A stretch of 64,000 nucleotides of DNA from Brachybacterium phenoliresistens (GCF_000576425.1 NZ_KK070004.1:1-64000), one strand, 5' to 3'; positions 8,296 to 17,184 are shown, numbered from the stretch's first letter. Numbers and translations are program-made. Notes: a model not told the origin generated them from the sequence alone.

Positions 8296-9737
8296 TGGTC
8301 GATCACCGCTTCCATGACGTCCTTCGCGATCGGTGCCGCGACCTGCGACCCGTATCCGCCCTCCTCGACGATCACCGCGACGGCGACCTTGCGGTCCCCG
8401 GCCTGGGCGTAGCCGACGAACCACGAATGGGCGGGGCGGCCCTCGCCCCATTCGGCGGTGCCCGTCTTCCCGCCGACCTCCACGCCGTCGATCTGCGCCG
8501 CGGAGCCGGTGCCGTCCTCGACGGTGGCCACCATCATCTCGCGCATCTGCGCGGCGTTGGCGGCGCTCAGCGGCTGCGAGCGCTCCTGGGGGGAGAGCTC
8601 GCTGACGGTGCGGAGGTCCTGCGTGCGCACCGACCGGACCAGGTTGGGCTCCATGACGACGCCGTCGTTGGCGAAGGAGCCGGCGACCATGGCCATCTGC
8701 AGCGGCGTCACGCGGTCCTCGTACTGGCCGATGGAGGTGGTGGCCAGCTGCGCGTCGTCCAGGTCGCTGCCGATCCTCGAGGGCGTCACGCCCAGCGGGA
8801 TCGACATCCGGTCGCCGAAGCCGTACTCGGCGGTCTTGGCCTGCAGGGTCTCCGCGCCGAGCTCCACGCCCAGCATCGCGAAGGACGTGTTGCAGGACTG
8901 CTGCAGAGCGGACTGCAGGGTCGAGCGGTCGTCCGGTCCGCAGGGCTCCTGCCCGCCGCCGGCGTGGTTGTTCATCACGCTCGAGGAGCCCGGCAGGGTG
9001 TACGTCCCCGGCCCCGGGATCACCGAGTCCTTGGTGTAGCCGCCGGAGTCCAGCGCGGTCGCGGCGACCAGCAGCTTGAACGTGGAGCCCGGGGGGTAGA
9101 GGTCCCCGGCGATCGCCCGGTTGGACAGCGGGCGCTCCGGGTCCTCGTTGAGGTCGGACCACGCCTGCGTGACGGCGCCCGTGTCGTGGGAGGCCAGCTG
9201 GTTGGGGTCGTAGGAGGGCGTGGAGACCATGGCGAGGATCTCGCCGGTGGTCGGGTCCAGGGCGACGACCGCGCCGCGCCGGTCGCCCAGGGCCTCGTAG
9301 GCGACCTGCTGCGCCTCCGCGTCCAGTGTCAGCTCGACCGTCGCCCCCTGGGTCGCCCGGCCGGAGAGGGTGTCGGCGATCCGCTGGTAGAACAGCGAGT
9401 CCGCATCCCCGGAGAGGGTGTCGTTCAGGGAGCGCTCGAGCCCCGCGAAGCCGTAGCGCACCGAGTAGTAGCCGGTCACCGGGGCGTACATGCCGCCCGG
9501 CTCGTAGGTGCGCAGGTAGCCGTAGGTGTCGTCGGATTCCTCGGACCAGGCGATGGGGGTGCCGTCCACGACGATCGGCCCGCGGTTGCGCCCGAACTCG
9601 TTGTAGAGCGTGCGGGAGTTGCGGCCGTCGGCGTTGAGCCGTCCCGCCGCGAACACCTGGAAGTACGTCGTCGAGGTGAACAGCAGCACGAACAGCAGGG
9701 CGATCACGAGCCACACGTGGCGCAGGGGCTTGTTCAT
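8292..9737 (-). CDS. pbpA: Penicillin-binding protein 2-type transpeptidase PbpA
   Basis: A peptidoglycan D,D-transpeptidase of 481 residues. An uncleaved N-terminal membrane anchor lies at about 7-30. The dimerisation domain is followed by the penicillin-binding domain with Ser218-x-x-Lys221 (GSTFK), Ser281-Cys-Asn283 and Lys424-Thr-Gly (KTGTAEW). It acts on the outer face of the membrane with the SEDS glycosyltransferase encoded just upstream. The ATG at 9737 overlaps the stop of that gene as ATGA, and the 3' end overlaps pknA. In mycobacteria the orthologue is required for normal septation and is controlled by PknB. Confidence 0.93.
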   Translation of the reverse strand: MNKPLRHVWLVIALLFVLLFTSTTYFQVFAAGRLNADGRNSRTLYNEFGRNRGPIVVDGTPIAWSEESDDTYGYLRTYEPGGMYAPVTGYYSVRYGFAGLERSLNDTLSGDADSLFYQRIADTLSGRATQGATVELTLDAEAQQVAYEALGDRRGAVVALDPTTGEILAMVSTPSYDPNQLASHDTGAVTQAWSDLNEDPERPLSNRAIAGDLYPPGSTFKLLVAATALDSGGYTKDSVIPGPGTYTLPGSSSVMNNHAGGGQEPCGPDDRSTLQSALQQSCNTSFAMLGVELGAETLQAKTAEYGFGDRMSIPLGVTPSRIGSDLDDAQLATTSIGQYEDRVTPLQMAMVAGSFANDGVVMEPNLVRSVRTQDLRTVSELSPQERSQPLSAANAAQMREMMVATVEDGTGSAAQIDGVEVGGKTGTAEWGEGRPAHSWFVGYAQAGDRKVAVAVIVEEGGYGSQVAAPIAKDVMEAVIDQ

Positions 9738-11146
9738 CGGGCGCCCTCCGCTCGGGTGCTCGCGCTCGCGGCGGGCGCCGCGGCCGGGGCCGAGGACGCG
9801 AGGCCGGGCACCTGGCGGGCCGCGGGCCGGCGCGCCGCATCGGAGAGCCGCACCAGGATGCCGACCACGATCCAGTTGCACACCAGGGAGCTGCCGCCCG
9901 AGGCGAGGAACGGCAGGGTCAGGCCGGTCAGCGGGATCACCCGGGTGATGCCGCCGACGACCACGAACACCTGCAGCGCCAGGACGAAGCCGAGCCCGCC
10001 GGCCAGCAGCGTCCCGAACCCGTCGGAGATGCCGACGGCCGCGCGCAGGGCCCGCTCGACGAGCACCAGGTACAGCACCAGCACCGCGAAGGCGCCGATC
10101 ATGCCCATCTCCTCGGCGATCACCGTGTAGATGAAGTCGGAGTGCGCGAAGGACACCACGTTGGGGCGCCCCTCGCCGAGGCCGGTGCCGGAGATCCCGC
10201 CGTTGGCCAGTCCGAACAGGCCGTTGTTGATCTGGCGGCAGCGGTCGAAGTTCTCCGAGGACATCGGGTCCAGCCAGCAGGTCAGACGGGTGCGCACCCG
10301 GGCGACCTGGGTGACGGCGATGATCGCCGGCGGCACGAACATGATCGCGCCGATCACCAGCCAGCTCAGGCGGTCCGTGGCGACGTACAGCATCGCCACG
10401 AACAGGCCGAAGAACATGATCGAGGTGCCGAGGTCCGTCTCCACCACGAGCACCGCGAGGGAGAAGGCCCACGCCACCAGGATGGGGCCGAAATCGGCCC
10501 AGCGCGGGAACTGGATCCCCAGCACCTTGGGGCCGGCCAGGGCCAGGGTGTCGCGGCGCGAGACGAGATACCCGGCGAAGAACACGGCGAAGAAGATCTT
10601 CGCGAGCTCGGCCGGCTGGAAGCTGTAGCCGGCCACCTTGATCCAGATCCGCGAGCCGTTGATCTCGGAGCCGATGAAGGGGAGCATCGGCAGCAGGAGC
10701 AGCGCGGCGCCGCAGACGGCGGCGATCCAGGTGTAGCGGCGCAGGATCCGATGATCCCGCAGGCCGACGAGGACCAGGGAGCACACCACGATCCCGACCA
10801 CGGCCCACAGCTCCTGCCGGTCGGCGTAGCTCGTGGTGCGGGAGGTGTACAGGCCGATCGCGGAGTCCACCGAGGCGATCACGGCGATCCCGATGAGGTT
10901 CAGCAGCAGCGCGATCGGCAGGATCACCGGGTCCGCGTACGGCGCGCGCCAGGTGACCACCAGCTGCAGCACCACGGCCAGCACCACGGCGCCGATGCCG
11001 TACTGCAGCAGGTCATCGGGCAGCTCCTGGAACCGCCCCAGCCCCACGAGGGCGTAGGCGGTCACCCCGATCGCCACGGCGAAGGCCAGCATCAGGGCCT
11101 GTAGGGTGCGACGGGGGCGCGCGGTGTACGAGACGACGGTGGCCAC
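9734..11146 (-). CDS. rodA: SEDS-family peptidoglycan glycosyltransferase (RodA/FtsW)
   Basis: A 470-residue polytopic protein of the SEDS family that polymerises lipid II. About ten membrane segments are visible, together with the family motifs NGSRIWIKVAGYSFQPAELAK, the loop around VVETDLGTS and the C-terminal GLTLPFLASGGSS. The GTG at 11146 shares one base with the pstP stop TAG. The tail after the last helix is Ala-rich. Pairing with the adjacent PbpA is typical for this locus, where it is usually called RodA although FtsW is a close homologue. Confidence 0.92.
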   Translation of the reverse strand: MATVVSYTARPRRTLQALMLAFAVAIGVTAYALVGLGRFQELPDDLLQYGIGAVVLAVVLQLVVTWRAPYADPVILPIALLLNLIGIAVIASVDSAIGLYTSRTTSYADRQELWAVVGIVVCSLVLVGLRDHRILRRYTWIAAVCGAALLLLPMLPFIGSEINGSRIWIKVAGYSFQPAELAKIFFAVFFAGYLVSRRDTLALAGPKVLGIQFPRWADFGPILVAWAFSLAVLVVETDLGTSIMFFGLFVAMLYVATDRLSWLVIGAIMFVPPAIIAVTQVARVRTRLTCWLDPMSSENFDRCRQINNGLFGLANGGISGTGLGEGRPNVVSFAHSDFIYTVIAEEMGMIGAFAVLVLYLVLVERALRAAVGISDGFGTLLAGGLGFVLALQVFVVVGGITRVIPLTGLTLPFLASGGSSLVCNWIVVGILVRLSDAARRPAARQVPGLASSAPAAAPAASASTRAEGAR

Positions 11147-12537
11147 TACCGCGCCTGGTCCTCGGTCGGGGGCGCGGGCGAGTCGACCGTCGCCTCCGGG
11201 GTGGCCGGGGCGGTCGGCTGCACGGTGCCGGGCACGACGGAGCCCCCGGCATCGCCGGCCCCGCCGGCGTCGCTCGCACCGCCGCCGTCGCTGGGGGCCG
11301 CGGTCTGCTGCGGCGTGAGGTCCGCGGTCTCGCCCTCGAGGCGGTCGACGATCGCCTCGGCGTCGGCGAGATCGGCCGCGGTGATGGTCGCCTCGACCTG
11401 CTGGCGGGTGATGGGCGTCAGCGCCTCGAGCTCGACATCGGTGGTCTCCACCGGCGTGGACAGGGAGATCGGCCCCAGGTCCTGGGACAGGCCCCGGTAG
11501 ATGACGACGTTCGTGCCGTCGCTGCCCACGTAGTACTGCCGCTGGGACCATCCGTATCCCGCCCAGGCGGCGCCGACCAGCAGCGCCAGCAGCAGGGCGA
11601 GGGTGACCAGCGCGGGCCAGACGCTGCGCCGCGGCGGCTCGTCCTCCTCGTCGAAGTCGTCGTCGGAGTAGGCGGGCTCGGCGTCGGTGCGCCCGAGGGC
11701 GGCGGCCTTGGCGGCGGGGCCGGAGCCCGCCGTCGGCTGGTTGCGGTTGCGGGCCGCGGAGCCGACGATCTGCGGGGTCGCCGACGGCGCCTCGACGCCG
11801 CGCGGCAGCGCGTCGAGGTCCACCACGTCGGCGATGATGCAGGTGATGTTGTCCTGCCCGCCGCCCTTGAGGGCCAGCTGGACGAGTGCATCGGCGCACT
11901 CGCCGGGATCCTCGATCTCCTGCAGGGTCGCGTCGATGGTGCGCAGGCTGACCAGGCCGGACAGGCCGTCCGAGCACAGCATCCAGCGGTCGCCCGCATG
12001 GGCCGAGCGCAGGGACAGGTCGAGCTCGGGATCGGAGTCCACATCGCCCAGCACGCGCATGATCACCGAGCGCTGGGGGTGGCGCTCGGCCTCCTCCTCC
12101 GTGAGCCGGCCCTCGTCGATGAGGCGCTGGACGAAGGTGTGGTCCTTGGTGATCTGGGACGTCTCGCCGTCGCGCAGCAGGTAGGCGCGGGAGTCGCCGA
12201 TGTGGGCGAGGGCGAACTTGCCCTCCGCCCGCAGCAGCGCGGTGACGGTCGTGCCCAGGCCCGCGAGCTGGGGCTCGTCGCGCGCCCGGCGCAGGATCGC
12301 CTGGTTCGCCTCGAGGATCGAGCGCTCCAGGGAGGCGACGATGTCGGAGGCCGGGGTCTCGGTGTCCAGGCTGGCCAGGTGGGCGATGGCCACCGAGGAG
12401 GCGACGTCGCCCCCGGCGTGGCCGCCCATGCCGTCGGCCACCACCAGCAGGTGGCTGCCGGCATAGCCGGAGTCCTGGTTGTTCGAGCGCACGAGGCCGA
12501 CGTCGGTGCGGGCGGCATACCGCAGGGCGAAGCTCAT
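11146..12537 (-). CDS. pstP: PP2C-family Ser/Thr protein phosphatase PstP
   Basis: A membrane-bound phosphatase of 463 residues that reverses PknA/PknB phosphorylation. The PP2C domain fills about residues 1-240, with metal-binding motifs NNQDSGY, VADGMGGHAGG, SDGL and GGQDN. A charged linker, one membrane helix near 310-330 and an outer domain with a Gly/Ala-rich tail follow. The ATG at 12537 overlaps the fhaB stop as ATGA. Position and order are those of the standard actinobacterial operon. Confidence 0.94.
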   Translation of the reverse strand: MSFALRYAARTDVGLVRSNNQDSGYAGSHLLVVADGMGGHAGGDVASSVAIAHLASLDTETPASDIVASLERSILEANQAILRRARDEPQLAGLGTTVTALLRAEGKFALAHIGDSRAYLLRDGETSQITKDHTFVQRLIDEGRLTEEEAERHPQRSVIMRVLGDVDSDPELDLSLRSAHAGDRWMLCSDGLSGLVSLRTIDATLQEIEDPGECADALVQLALKGGGQDNITCIIADVVDLDALPRGVEAPSATPQIVGSAARNRNQPTAGSGPAAKAAALGRTDAEPAYSDDDFDEEDEPPRRSVWPALVTLALLLALLVGAAWAGYGWSQRQYYVGSDGTNVVIYRGLSQDLGPISLSTPVETTDVELEALTPITRQQVEATITAADLADAEAIVDRLEGETADLTPQQTAAPSDGGGASDAGGAGDAGGSVVPGTVQPTAPATPEATVDSPAPPTEDQAR

Positions 12538-13037
12538 CGCGGACCTCGTCTCAGCTCGATGACGGTGCGGCCGATCCGCACCTGTGCGCCCGGCTTGAAG
12601 GGCGCCGATCCCTCGATCTTCCGTCCCGACAGCAGGGTGCCGTTGGTCGAGCCGAGGTCCTCCACGAACCACTCGTCATCGCGCTGGTAGACCCGCGCAT
12701 GCCGGTTGGAGGCGTAGTCGTCGTCGAGCACGAGGGTGCACTCGGGCGCGCGGCCGATGAGCACCGGCGTCGCCCCGAGGGTGAGGGTCGTCCCGCGCAG
12801 GTTCCCCGCCGTGACCACGAGGACGGTCGTCGTCGGGGCGGGCTCGGTGCGCAGGGACGCGGCCTGCGAGGGATCCGCCGTGGGGCGCTGCTCGCGCCGA
12901 GGATCCGGCTTGCTGCCGCGGCTGAGGACGGTCGTGCCGAACAGGTCCCCGCGCAGGATCAGCAGCACCGCCACGACGAACAGCCACAGGGCGATCGTGA
13001 AACCGATCCGCAGGGCATAGATGGTGAGTTCGCTCAT
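12534..13037 (-). CDS. fhaB: FHA-domain protein FhaB (FipA type)
   Basis: A 167-residue protein. It has an N-terminal membrane helix (residues ~5-27), a short linker and one C-terminal FHA domain with the GRAPECTLVL, SNRHARV and DLGSTNGT signatures that bind phosphothreonine. FhaB is a target of PknA/PknB and links kinase signalling to the division machinery in mycobacteria. The ATG at 13037 begins seven bases after the fhaA stop, and its own stop overlaps pstP. A second upstream in-frame start exists but lies inside fhaA. Confidence 0.92.
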   Translation of the reverse strand: MSELTIYALRIGFTIALWLFVVAVLLILRGDLFGTTVLSRGSKPDPRREQRPTADPSQAASLRTEPAPTTTVLVVTAGNLRGTTLTLGATPVLIGRAPECTLVLDDDYASNRHARVYQRDDEWFVEDLGSTNGTLLSGRKIEGSAPFKPGAQVRIGRTVIELRRGPR

Positions 13038-13044
13038 CGGCCGA

Positions 13045-13761
13045 TCACTGCCCCGCGCCCGGGGTCGCATCGGGCAGCAGGATCGTCATGCGGGTGCGCC
13101 CGATCTTGATCAGGGAGCGGTCGCGCAGCGTCACGGGGGTGCGGATCCGCTCCCCGTCGACGTAGGTGCCGTTGGTGGAGCCGAGGTCGGTCGCCACGAC
13201 GATGCCGCCGTCCTCGGCGCGCAGCTCGATGTGGTGGCGCGAGACGCCCGTGTCCTCGAGGATGATGTCGGCGTCGCCGCCGCGGCCGATCACGGTGATC
13301 GCACCGGTCAGCAGGTACTGCTGCTCGTCGATCTCGAGGATCGGGTGGCCGCCGGGGGCGGACTGCATGCTCGAGGTCGCCGGGGCGACGCTGCCGCGCT
13401 CGGTGCGCGACTCCGTCTCGAAGCGGCCCTGGCGGACCTCGTCGTCGCGCTCGAGGGTCACGCTGACCCCGCCGACGAACATGTAGCGCTGCTTGTCGGC
13501 ATGCTCGACCACCACCCGCTCGAGCTCCTCGACCAGCGTCTCCTGCCAGGAGGCGAAGCGGTCGTAGTCGACCGAGTGCAGGTACACGCTGTAGGCGTTG
13601 GGGGCGAGGGTCCGCGTCCGGTCGAGAACCTGGATCTGGTCGTCGCACTCGCGCTTGAGGCCCTGAGCCAGGTCGAGCGGCTTCAGCTGGCCGCGACCGG
13701 GGGAGAAGATGCTCGTGACCCCTCGGTCCAGGCCGCGTTCGATCCGATCCAAGATCCCCAC
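13045..13761 (-). CDS. fhaA: FHA-domain protein FhaA (DUF3662 plus FHA)
   Basis: A soluble adaptor of 238 residues. The N-terminal DUF3662 domain (GILDRIERGLDRGVTSIF to about residue 115) is joined to a C-terminal FHA domain containing GRGGDADI, VSRHHIEL and DLGSTNGTYVDG. The mycobacterial protein binds phosphorylated MviN and controls peptidoglycan precursor flow. The variable linker is short here, giving a protein about half the length of the mycobacterial one. The GTG at 13761 has GGAGGA upstream at ideal spacing. It is the first gene of the seven-gene operon plus pabA. Confidence 0.92.
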   Translation of the reverse strand: MGILDRIERGLDRGVTSIFSPGRGQLKPLDLAQGLKRECDDQIQVLDRTRTLAPNAYSVYLHSVDYDRFASWQETLVEELERVVVEHADKQRYMFVGGVSVTLERDDEVRQGRFETESRTERGSVAPATSSMQSAPGGHPILEIDEQQYLLTGAITVIGRGGDADIILEDTGVSRHHIELRAEDGGIVVATDLGSTNGTYVDGERIRTPVTLRDRSLIKIGRTRMTILLPDATPGAGQ

Positions 13762-13858
13762 GGTGGTCCTCCGCAATCGTGCAGGTCGGTCTTCGGCGCT
13801 TGGGTGCGGGCGGCGGACCGCCCGGGCCGGCGTCCTCGGACGAGGTCGCTCGCCGTCG

Positions 13859-13864
13859 ATCGTA
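13859..13864 (-). promoter_or_regulatory. Putative -10 box for the fhaA-pknB operon
   Basis: On the minus strand TACGAT lies about 97 bases before the fhaA start. It fits the actinobacterial -10 pattern TAnnnT. No clear -35 box accompanies it, so this is only a candidate. Confidence 0.3.
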
Positions 13865-13957
13865 GCGTGAAGGACCCTGCCGACCACCCCGCCACGGCGG
13901 GGGATCCCGGGCAGGAGCTGTGCAGGCGGTGTGGAGGGGCGTGACGCACGCCGCCCT

Positions 13958-13984
13958 GCCCTGCCCCGGGGAGCGGGGCAGGGC
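13958..13984. terminator. Hairpin terminator downstream of the L,D-transpeptidase gene
   Basis: A perfect 11-bp stem (GCCCTGCCCCG with CGGGGCAGGGC, loop of five) sits about 70 bases past the minus-strand stop at 14054. It lacks a U run. It would insulate the fhaA operon promoter from read-through. Confidence 0.55.
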
Positions 13985-14053
13985 GGCGGGTCGATGCGTG
14001 CTGCGCGCGGGCGCTCGTTCCTCGCCCCCGCTGCGGTCGGAGCCTTCGTCGCC

Positions 14054-14758
14054 TCAGCGCACCTTCACGCGCATGCCGATGCGGAACCAGCCCACGGACC
14101 ACAGGCCGTCGCTCGCGGCGACCGAGATGCGCGAGCAGCCGTGGGAGGCCGGGTAGGTCGGGATCGAGGTGGATCCGTGGATCGCCCAGCCGCGGTCGTA
14201 ATAGCCGGGACGGTAGAGACGGCCCAGCGGGGCGTCCTGCCAGCCGGAGCTGTAGAGCCGGTACATGGTCCAGTCGCCCTTCGGGGTGGTGGCCGTCTTC
14301 CATCGGCCGCCCGAGTAGTAGCGCTCCCCGCTGCCGGTCGAGGTGTTGAACACGTGCATGAGGGTGCCGCCGCTGACGGCCAGCAGCAGCTGCGAGCTCA
14401 GCACGACCTCGAAGCCGGAACCGGAGATCGTCTTGCGCGGCAGCACGCCGTCGCTGAGGGCGGCGCGGGTCTTCGGGCCGACCACGCCGTCGGTGACCAG
14501 GCCCGCCGCCTTCTGGAGGGCCCACACCGCCTGCTGGGTCACGGGCCCGAAGCTGCCATCGGGGAAATCGCACCAGTAGCGGCGCCGGTTCAGCTCCTGC
14601 TGGAGGCGCCTGACCTCCTCGCCGCGGTCGCCGCGGCGCAGGGTCGTCAGCGCCATCGCCGGCGCCGCCCCCGCGGCCAGCGCGGCGGAGAGCGTCCCCG
14701 CCCCGACGAACAGGGTGCGCCTGCTCGGGGTCGGCACATGGATCGTCGTCTCGGGCAT
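14054..14758 (-). CDS. Secreted peptidoglycan-binding L,D-transpeptidase-like protein
   Basis: A 234-residue exported protein. The N-terminus has a twin-arginine-like signal (SRRTLFVGAG, then a hydrophobic stretch ending APAMA near residue 36). A peptidoglycan-binding repeat follows at about 38-100 (LRRGDRGEEVRRLQQEL, GSFGPVTQQAVWALQ). The YkuD-type catalytic segment is near the C-terminus: AIHGSTSIP, then SHGCSRIS with the catalytic Cys. Such enzymes cross-link peptidoglycan or act on cell-wall stems. The ATG at 14758 has an AGAGGA-type ribosome site. It is monocistronic and divergent from the next gene. Confidence 0.87.
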   Translation of the reverse strand: MPETTIHVPTPSRRTLFVGAGTLSAALAAGAAPAMALTTLRRGDRGEEVRRLQQELNRRRYWCDFPDGSFGPVTQQAVWALQKAAGLVTDGVVGPKTRAALSDGVLPRKTISGSGFEVVLSSQLLLAVSGGTLMHVFNTSTGSGERYYSGGRWKTATTPKGDWTMYRLYSSGWQDAPLGRLYRPGYYDRGWAIHGSTSIPTYPASHGCSRISVAASDGLWSVGWFRIGMRVKVR

Positions 14759-14917
14759 GGTTCCTCTGTCCTCCGTCGTCAGGTCCCCCGCCGGCGGCCG
14801 GTCCCCCCGGACCGCCTGCGCATCGGCCCCGCTGGGTCCGCGGCGGTCCGGCAGGTGCCGGAACCGCCCGGGTCCGATGGGAATACCCTGGACGGCCGGA
14901 CGAGGGTAAACAACCAG

Positions 14918-14923
14918 TAAAAT
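14918..14923 (+). promoter_or_regulatory. Putative -10 box for the tandem hydrolase operon
   Basis: TAAAAT lies about 55 bases before the proposed GTG at 14978, in a locally AT-richer patch between two divergent genes. No good -35 box was found. Confidence 0.35.
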
Positions 14924-14977
14924 GTGAAGGATCTGTGTGGGTTGCCCGGCGGGCTCGTGGCCTGGGAGGCTGGGACG

Positions 14978-15811
14978 GTGGACAGCACCTCGCGCATCGA
15001 CGCCGCGGCCCTCGCCGCCGACCTCCCCTTCCCCCACGCCGTCGGCGTGACCTCGCCCGCGCAGACCCTCGCCGTCACCGGCGACGATGCCCGCGTGATG
15101 CCCCTGGCGTCAGTGTCCAAGCCGATCACGGCGCTCGGCGCGCTGGTCGCGGTGGAGCGCGGATACCTGTCCCTGGACGAGCCGGCCGGCCCCGAGGGCT
15201 CCACCATCCGCCACCTGCTGGCGCACGCCGCGGGCTACGCCTTCGACGCCCGCCAGGAGCTCGCGCGCCCCGGGGCGCGGCGCATGTACTCCAACGCCGG
15301 CTTCGAGGTGCTGGGGGAGCAGCTCGAGCTGGCCACCGGCTACGAGGTCGGCGAATGGCTCGAGACCACCGTGTGCGGACCCCTGGGGCTGCGCGACCTC
15401 GAGGTCGACGGCTCCCCGGCGGCCGGCTTCCGCGGCAGCATCCGCGACCTCCTCGCCATCGGCCGCGAGCTGCTGAGCCCCACCCTGATCGGCGCGGAGC
15501 TGGCCGAGCAGGCCCGCAGCGTCCAGTTCCCGGGCCTGGCGGGCCTCCTGCCCGGCTACGGCCGGCAGAACCCCAACGACTGGGGCCTGGGGATGGAGAT
15601 CCGGGCGCACAAGTCCCCGCACTGGACCGGGGCGCTGAGCTCCCCGCGCACCTTCGGCCACTTCGGCCAGTCCGGCTCGTTCCTGTGGGTGGACCCCGAG
15701 GCGCAGCTGGCCGCGGCGTTCCTGGGGGAGGAGCCCTTCGGCCCCGCCCATGCGGCCGCCTGGCCCGGGCTGACCGACGCGATCCTGCGCGCCCACGGCA
15801 TCGGAGCATGA
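14978..15811 (+). CDS. Serine hydrolase, class C beta-lactamase fold (copy 1)
   Basis: A compact beta-lactamase-family hydrolase of 277 residues. The Ser-x-x-Lys is in ASVSKPITALG, the Tyr-x-Asn in RMYSNAGFE, and the third-strand motif resembles FGHFGQSG. It has no signal peptide and lacks the C-terminal extensions of secreted esterases, so it is probably cytoplasmic. The GTG at 14978 is preferred because GGGAGG lies ten bases upstream; an in-frame ATG at 14924 lacks a good site. Its stop overlaps the start of a paralogue. Substrate unknown; an esterase or amidase is more likely than a true beta-lactamase. Confidence 0.8.
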   Translation: MDSTSRIDAAALAADLPFPHAVGVTSPAQTLAVTGDDARVMPLASVSKPITALGALVAVERGYLSLDEPAGPEGSTIRHLLAHAAGYAFDARQELARPGARRMYSNAGFEVLGEQLELATGYEVGEWLETTVCGPLGLRDLEVDGSPAAGFRGSIRDLLAIGRELLSPTLIGAELAEQARSVQFPGLAGLLPGYGRQNPNDWGLGMEIRAHKSPHWTGALSSPRTFGHFGQSGSFLWVDPEAQLAAAFLGEEPFGPAHAAAWPGLTDAILRAHGIGA

Positions 15812-16623
15812 GCGCGCTGGACGTCCTGGACGAGCTGCCCTTCGAGGGCGCCGCCATCGTCCTGGGCCCCGAAGGGGTGCGCGAGCGCCGCGGCGACACG
15901 CGCCGCGAGCGTCCCTGGCGCTCGGTCACCAAGACCCTCACCGGCTACACCGCCGCGATCGCGCTCGAGGCCGGCACGGTCGACCTCGACGATCCCGCCG
16001 GCCCCGAGGGCTCGACCCTGCGCCATCTGCTGTGCCACGCCTCGGGCTACTACTACGGCTCGGACAGCACCCTCCAGCCGCCCGGCCGGCGCCGCCACTA
16101 CTCCAACTACGGCATCGACAGGGCCGCCGAGCACATCGGCCGCCGCGCCGGCCGGGACTTCGCCGACCTGGTCCAGGAGGGCGTGCTGGACCCGCTGGGG
16201 ATGACCGGGGTGCGCTGGACCGGATCGGCCTCCGTGGGCGGCTTCTCGCCGCTGGAGGACCTCGCCCTGTTCGCCCTCGAGCTGCTGCGCCCCACCCTGC
16301 TGGGGCCCGAGGCCTTCGCCGCCGCCACGACCGAGCAGATCCCCGGGCTCAAGGGCGTCATGCCCGGCTTCGGCTCGCAGGACCCCAACCCCTTCGGCCT
16401 CGGCTTCGAGGTGCGCGGCACGAAGTCCCCGCACTGGACCGGTCGCGGCAACGACCCGGCGACCTTCGGCCACTTCGGCATGCTCGGCACGGCCCTGTGG
16501 GTCGACCCGGCGGCCGATGTCGCCCTGGTCCTCGGCACCGACCACGAGTTCTGCGACGATCACCGCCGCGTGCTGCCCCTGCTGGCCGACGCCGTCCTCG
16601 CCGAGCACGCCCGGCGGCGCTGA
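15808..16623 (+). CDS. Serine hydrolase, class C beta-lactamase fold (copy 2)
   Basis: A 271-residue paralogue of the preceding gene, started by the ATG that overlaps its stop as ATGA. Ser-x-x-Lys is RSVTKTLTGY, Tyr-x-Asn is HYSNYGI and the third motif is TFGHFGMLG. The two proteins share DDPAGPEGST-like and PGFG-Q-PN segments as well as KSPHWTG, so they arose by tandem duplication. Tight coupling suggests equal amounts and perhaps a heterodimer. No signal peptide is seen. The substrate is unknown. Confidence 0.8.
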   Translation: MSALDVLDELPFEGAAIVLGPEGVRERRGDTRRERPWRSVTKTLTGYTAAIALEAGTVDLDDPAGPEGSTLRHLLCHASGYYYGSDSTLQPPGRRRHYSNYGIDRAAEHIGRRAGRDFADLVQEGVLDPLGMTGVRWTGSASVGGFSPLEDLALFALELLRPTLLGPEAFAAATTEQIPGLKGVMPGFGSQDPNPFGLGFEVRGTKSPHWTGRGNDPATFGHFGMLGTALWVDPAADVALVLGTDHEFCDDHRRVLPLLADAVLAEHARRR

Positions 16624-16773
16624 CCCGTTCCCCCGGGCCGGATCCCGGAGACCGGTTCGCTGGTCCGGCGGGTGCGGCAGCGGTGCCGGGACGCTCCCAG
16701 GCGCGCCTGGGAGGATCGACGGCGGCGCCACGCCCGTCCAGATCCGCTCCCGTCCTTCGGAGGACACTTCGCC

Positions 16774-17184
16774 ATGAGCACCCCGCAGACGCCCGAGACG
16801 CTCGACAGCGCACCCGAGACCGCCTCGACCGGCCCCGCATCGGCCGACTCCGCATCGACGGCCCCCGCATCGGCCGAGGTCTCGCCGCTCGGGCGGATCT
16901 TCGCGATCGTCGCCTTCGTGGAGGCGTTCACCTGGGCCGGACTCCTGGTGGGCATGTTCCTGAAGTACGTGACCGGCACGACCGAGGCCGGGGTGTGGCT
17001 GTTCGGCCGCCTGCACGGCGGGGCCTTCATGCTGTACGTCGTGCTCGCCCTGCTGAGTGCGTGGAAGCTGCGCTGGCAGTGGTGGGTCGCCCTGGTCGCC
17101 CTCGCCGCCGCGATCCCGCCGCTGGTGACCGTGCCGCTGGAGATGTGGCTGCGCCGCACGGGCCGGCTCGGACGCCGGGGCTGA
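16774..17184 (+). CDS. DUF3817-family membrane protein
   Basis: A 136-residue protein. The first ~37 residues are Ser/Thr/Ala-rich and repetitive. The DUF3817 domain that follows has three membrane segments (IFAIVAFVEAFTWAGLLVGM, GGAFMLYVVLALLSAWKL and WVALVALAAAIPPLVTVP) and ends in a basic tail. DUF3817 proteins are small actinobacterial membrane proteins of unknown function. GGAGGA lies at good distance from the ATG at 16774. It is convergent with the FolP-like gene. Confidence 0.85.
   Translation: MSTPQTPETLDSAPETASTGPASADSASTAPASAEVSPLGRIFAIVAFVEAFTWAGLLVGMFLKYVTGTTEAGVWLFGRLHGGAFMLYVVLALLSAWKLRWQWWVALVALAAAIPPLVTVPLEMWLRRTGRLGRRG

Noticed and set aside
8427-10130. Long plus-strand frame opposite pbpA/rodA
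   Set aside because: Shadow frame of high-GC third-codon bias; no start signal and no recognisable domain.
14759-14977. Cyclic-di-AMP (ydaO-type) riboswitch before the cell-wall hydrolase gene
   Set aside because: Such riboswitches often precede actinobacterial cell-wall genes, but the conserved sequence blocks were not found in this leader.
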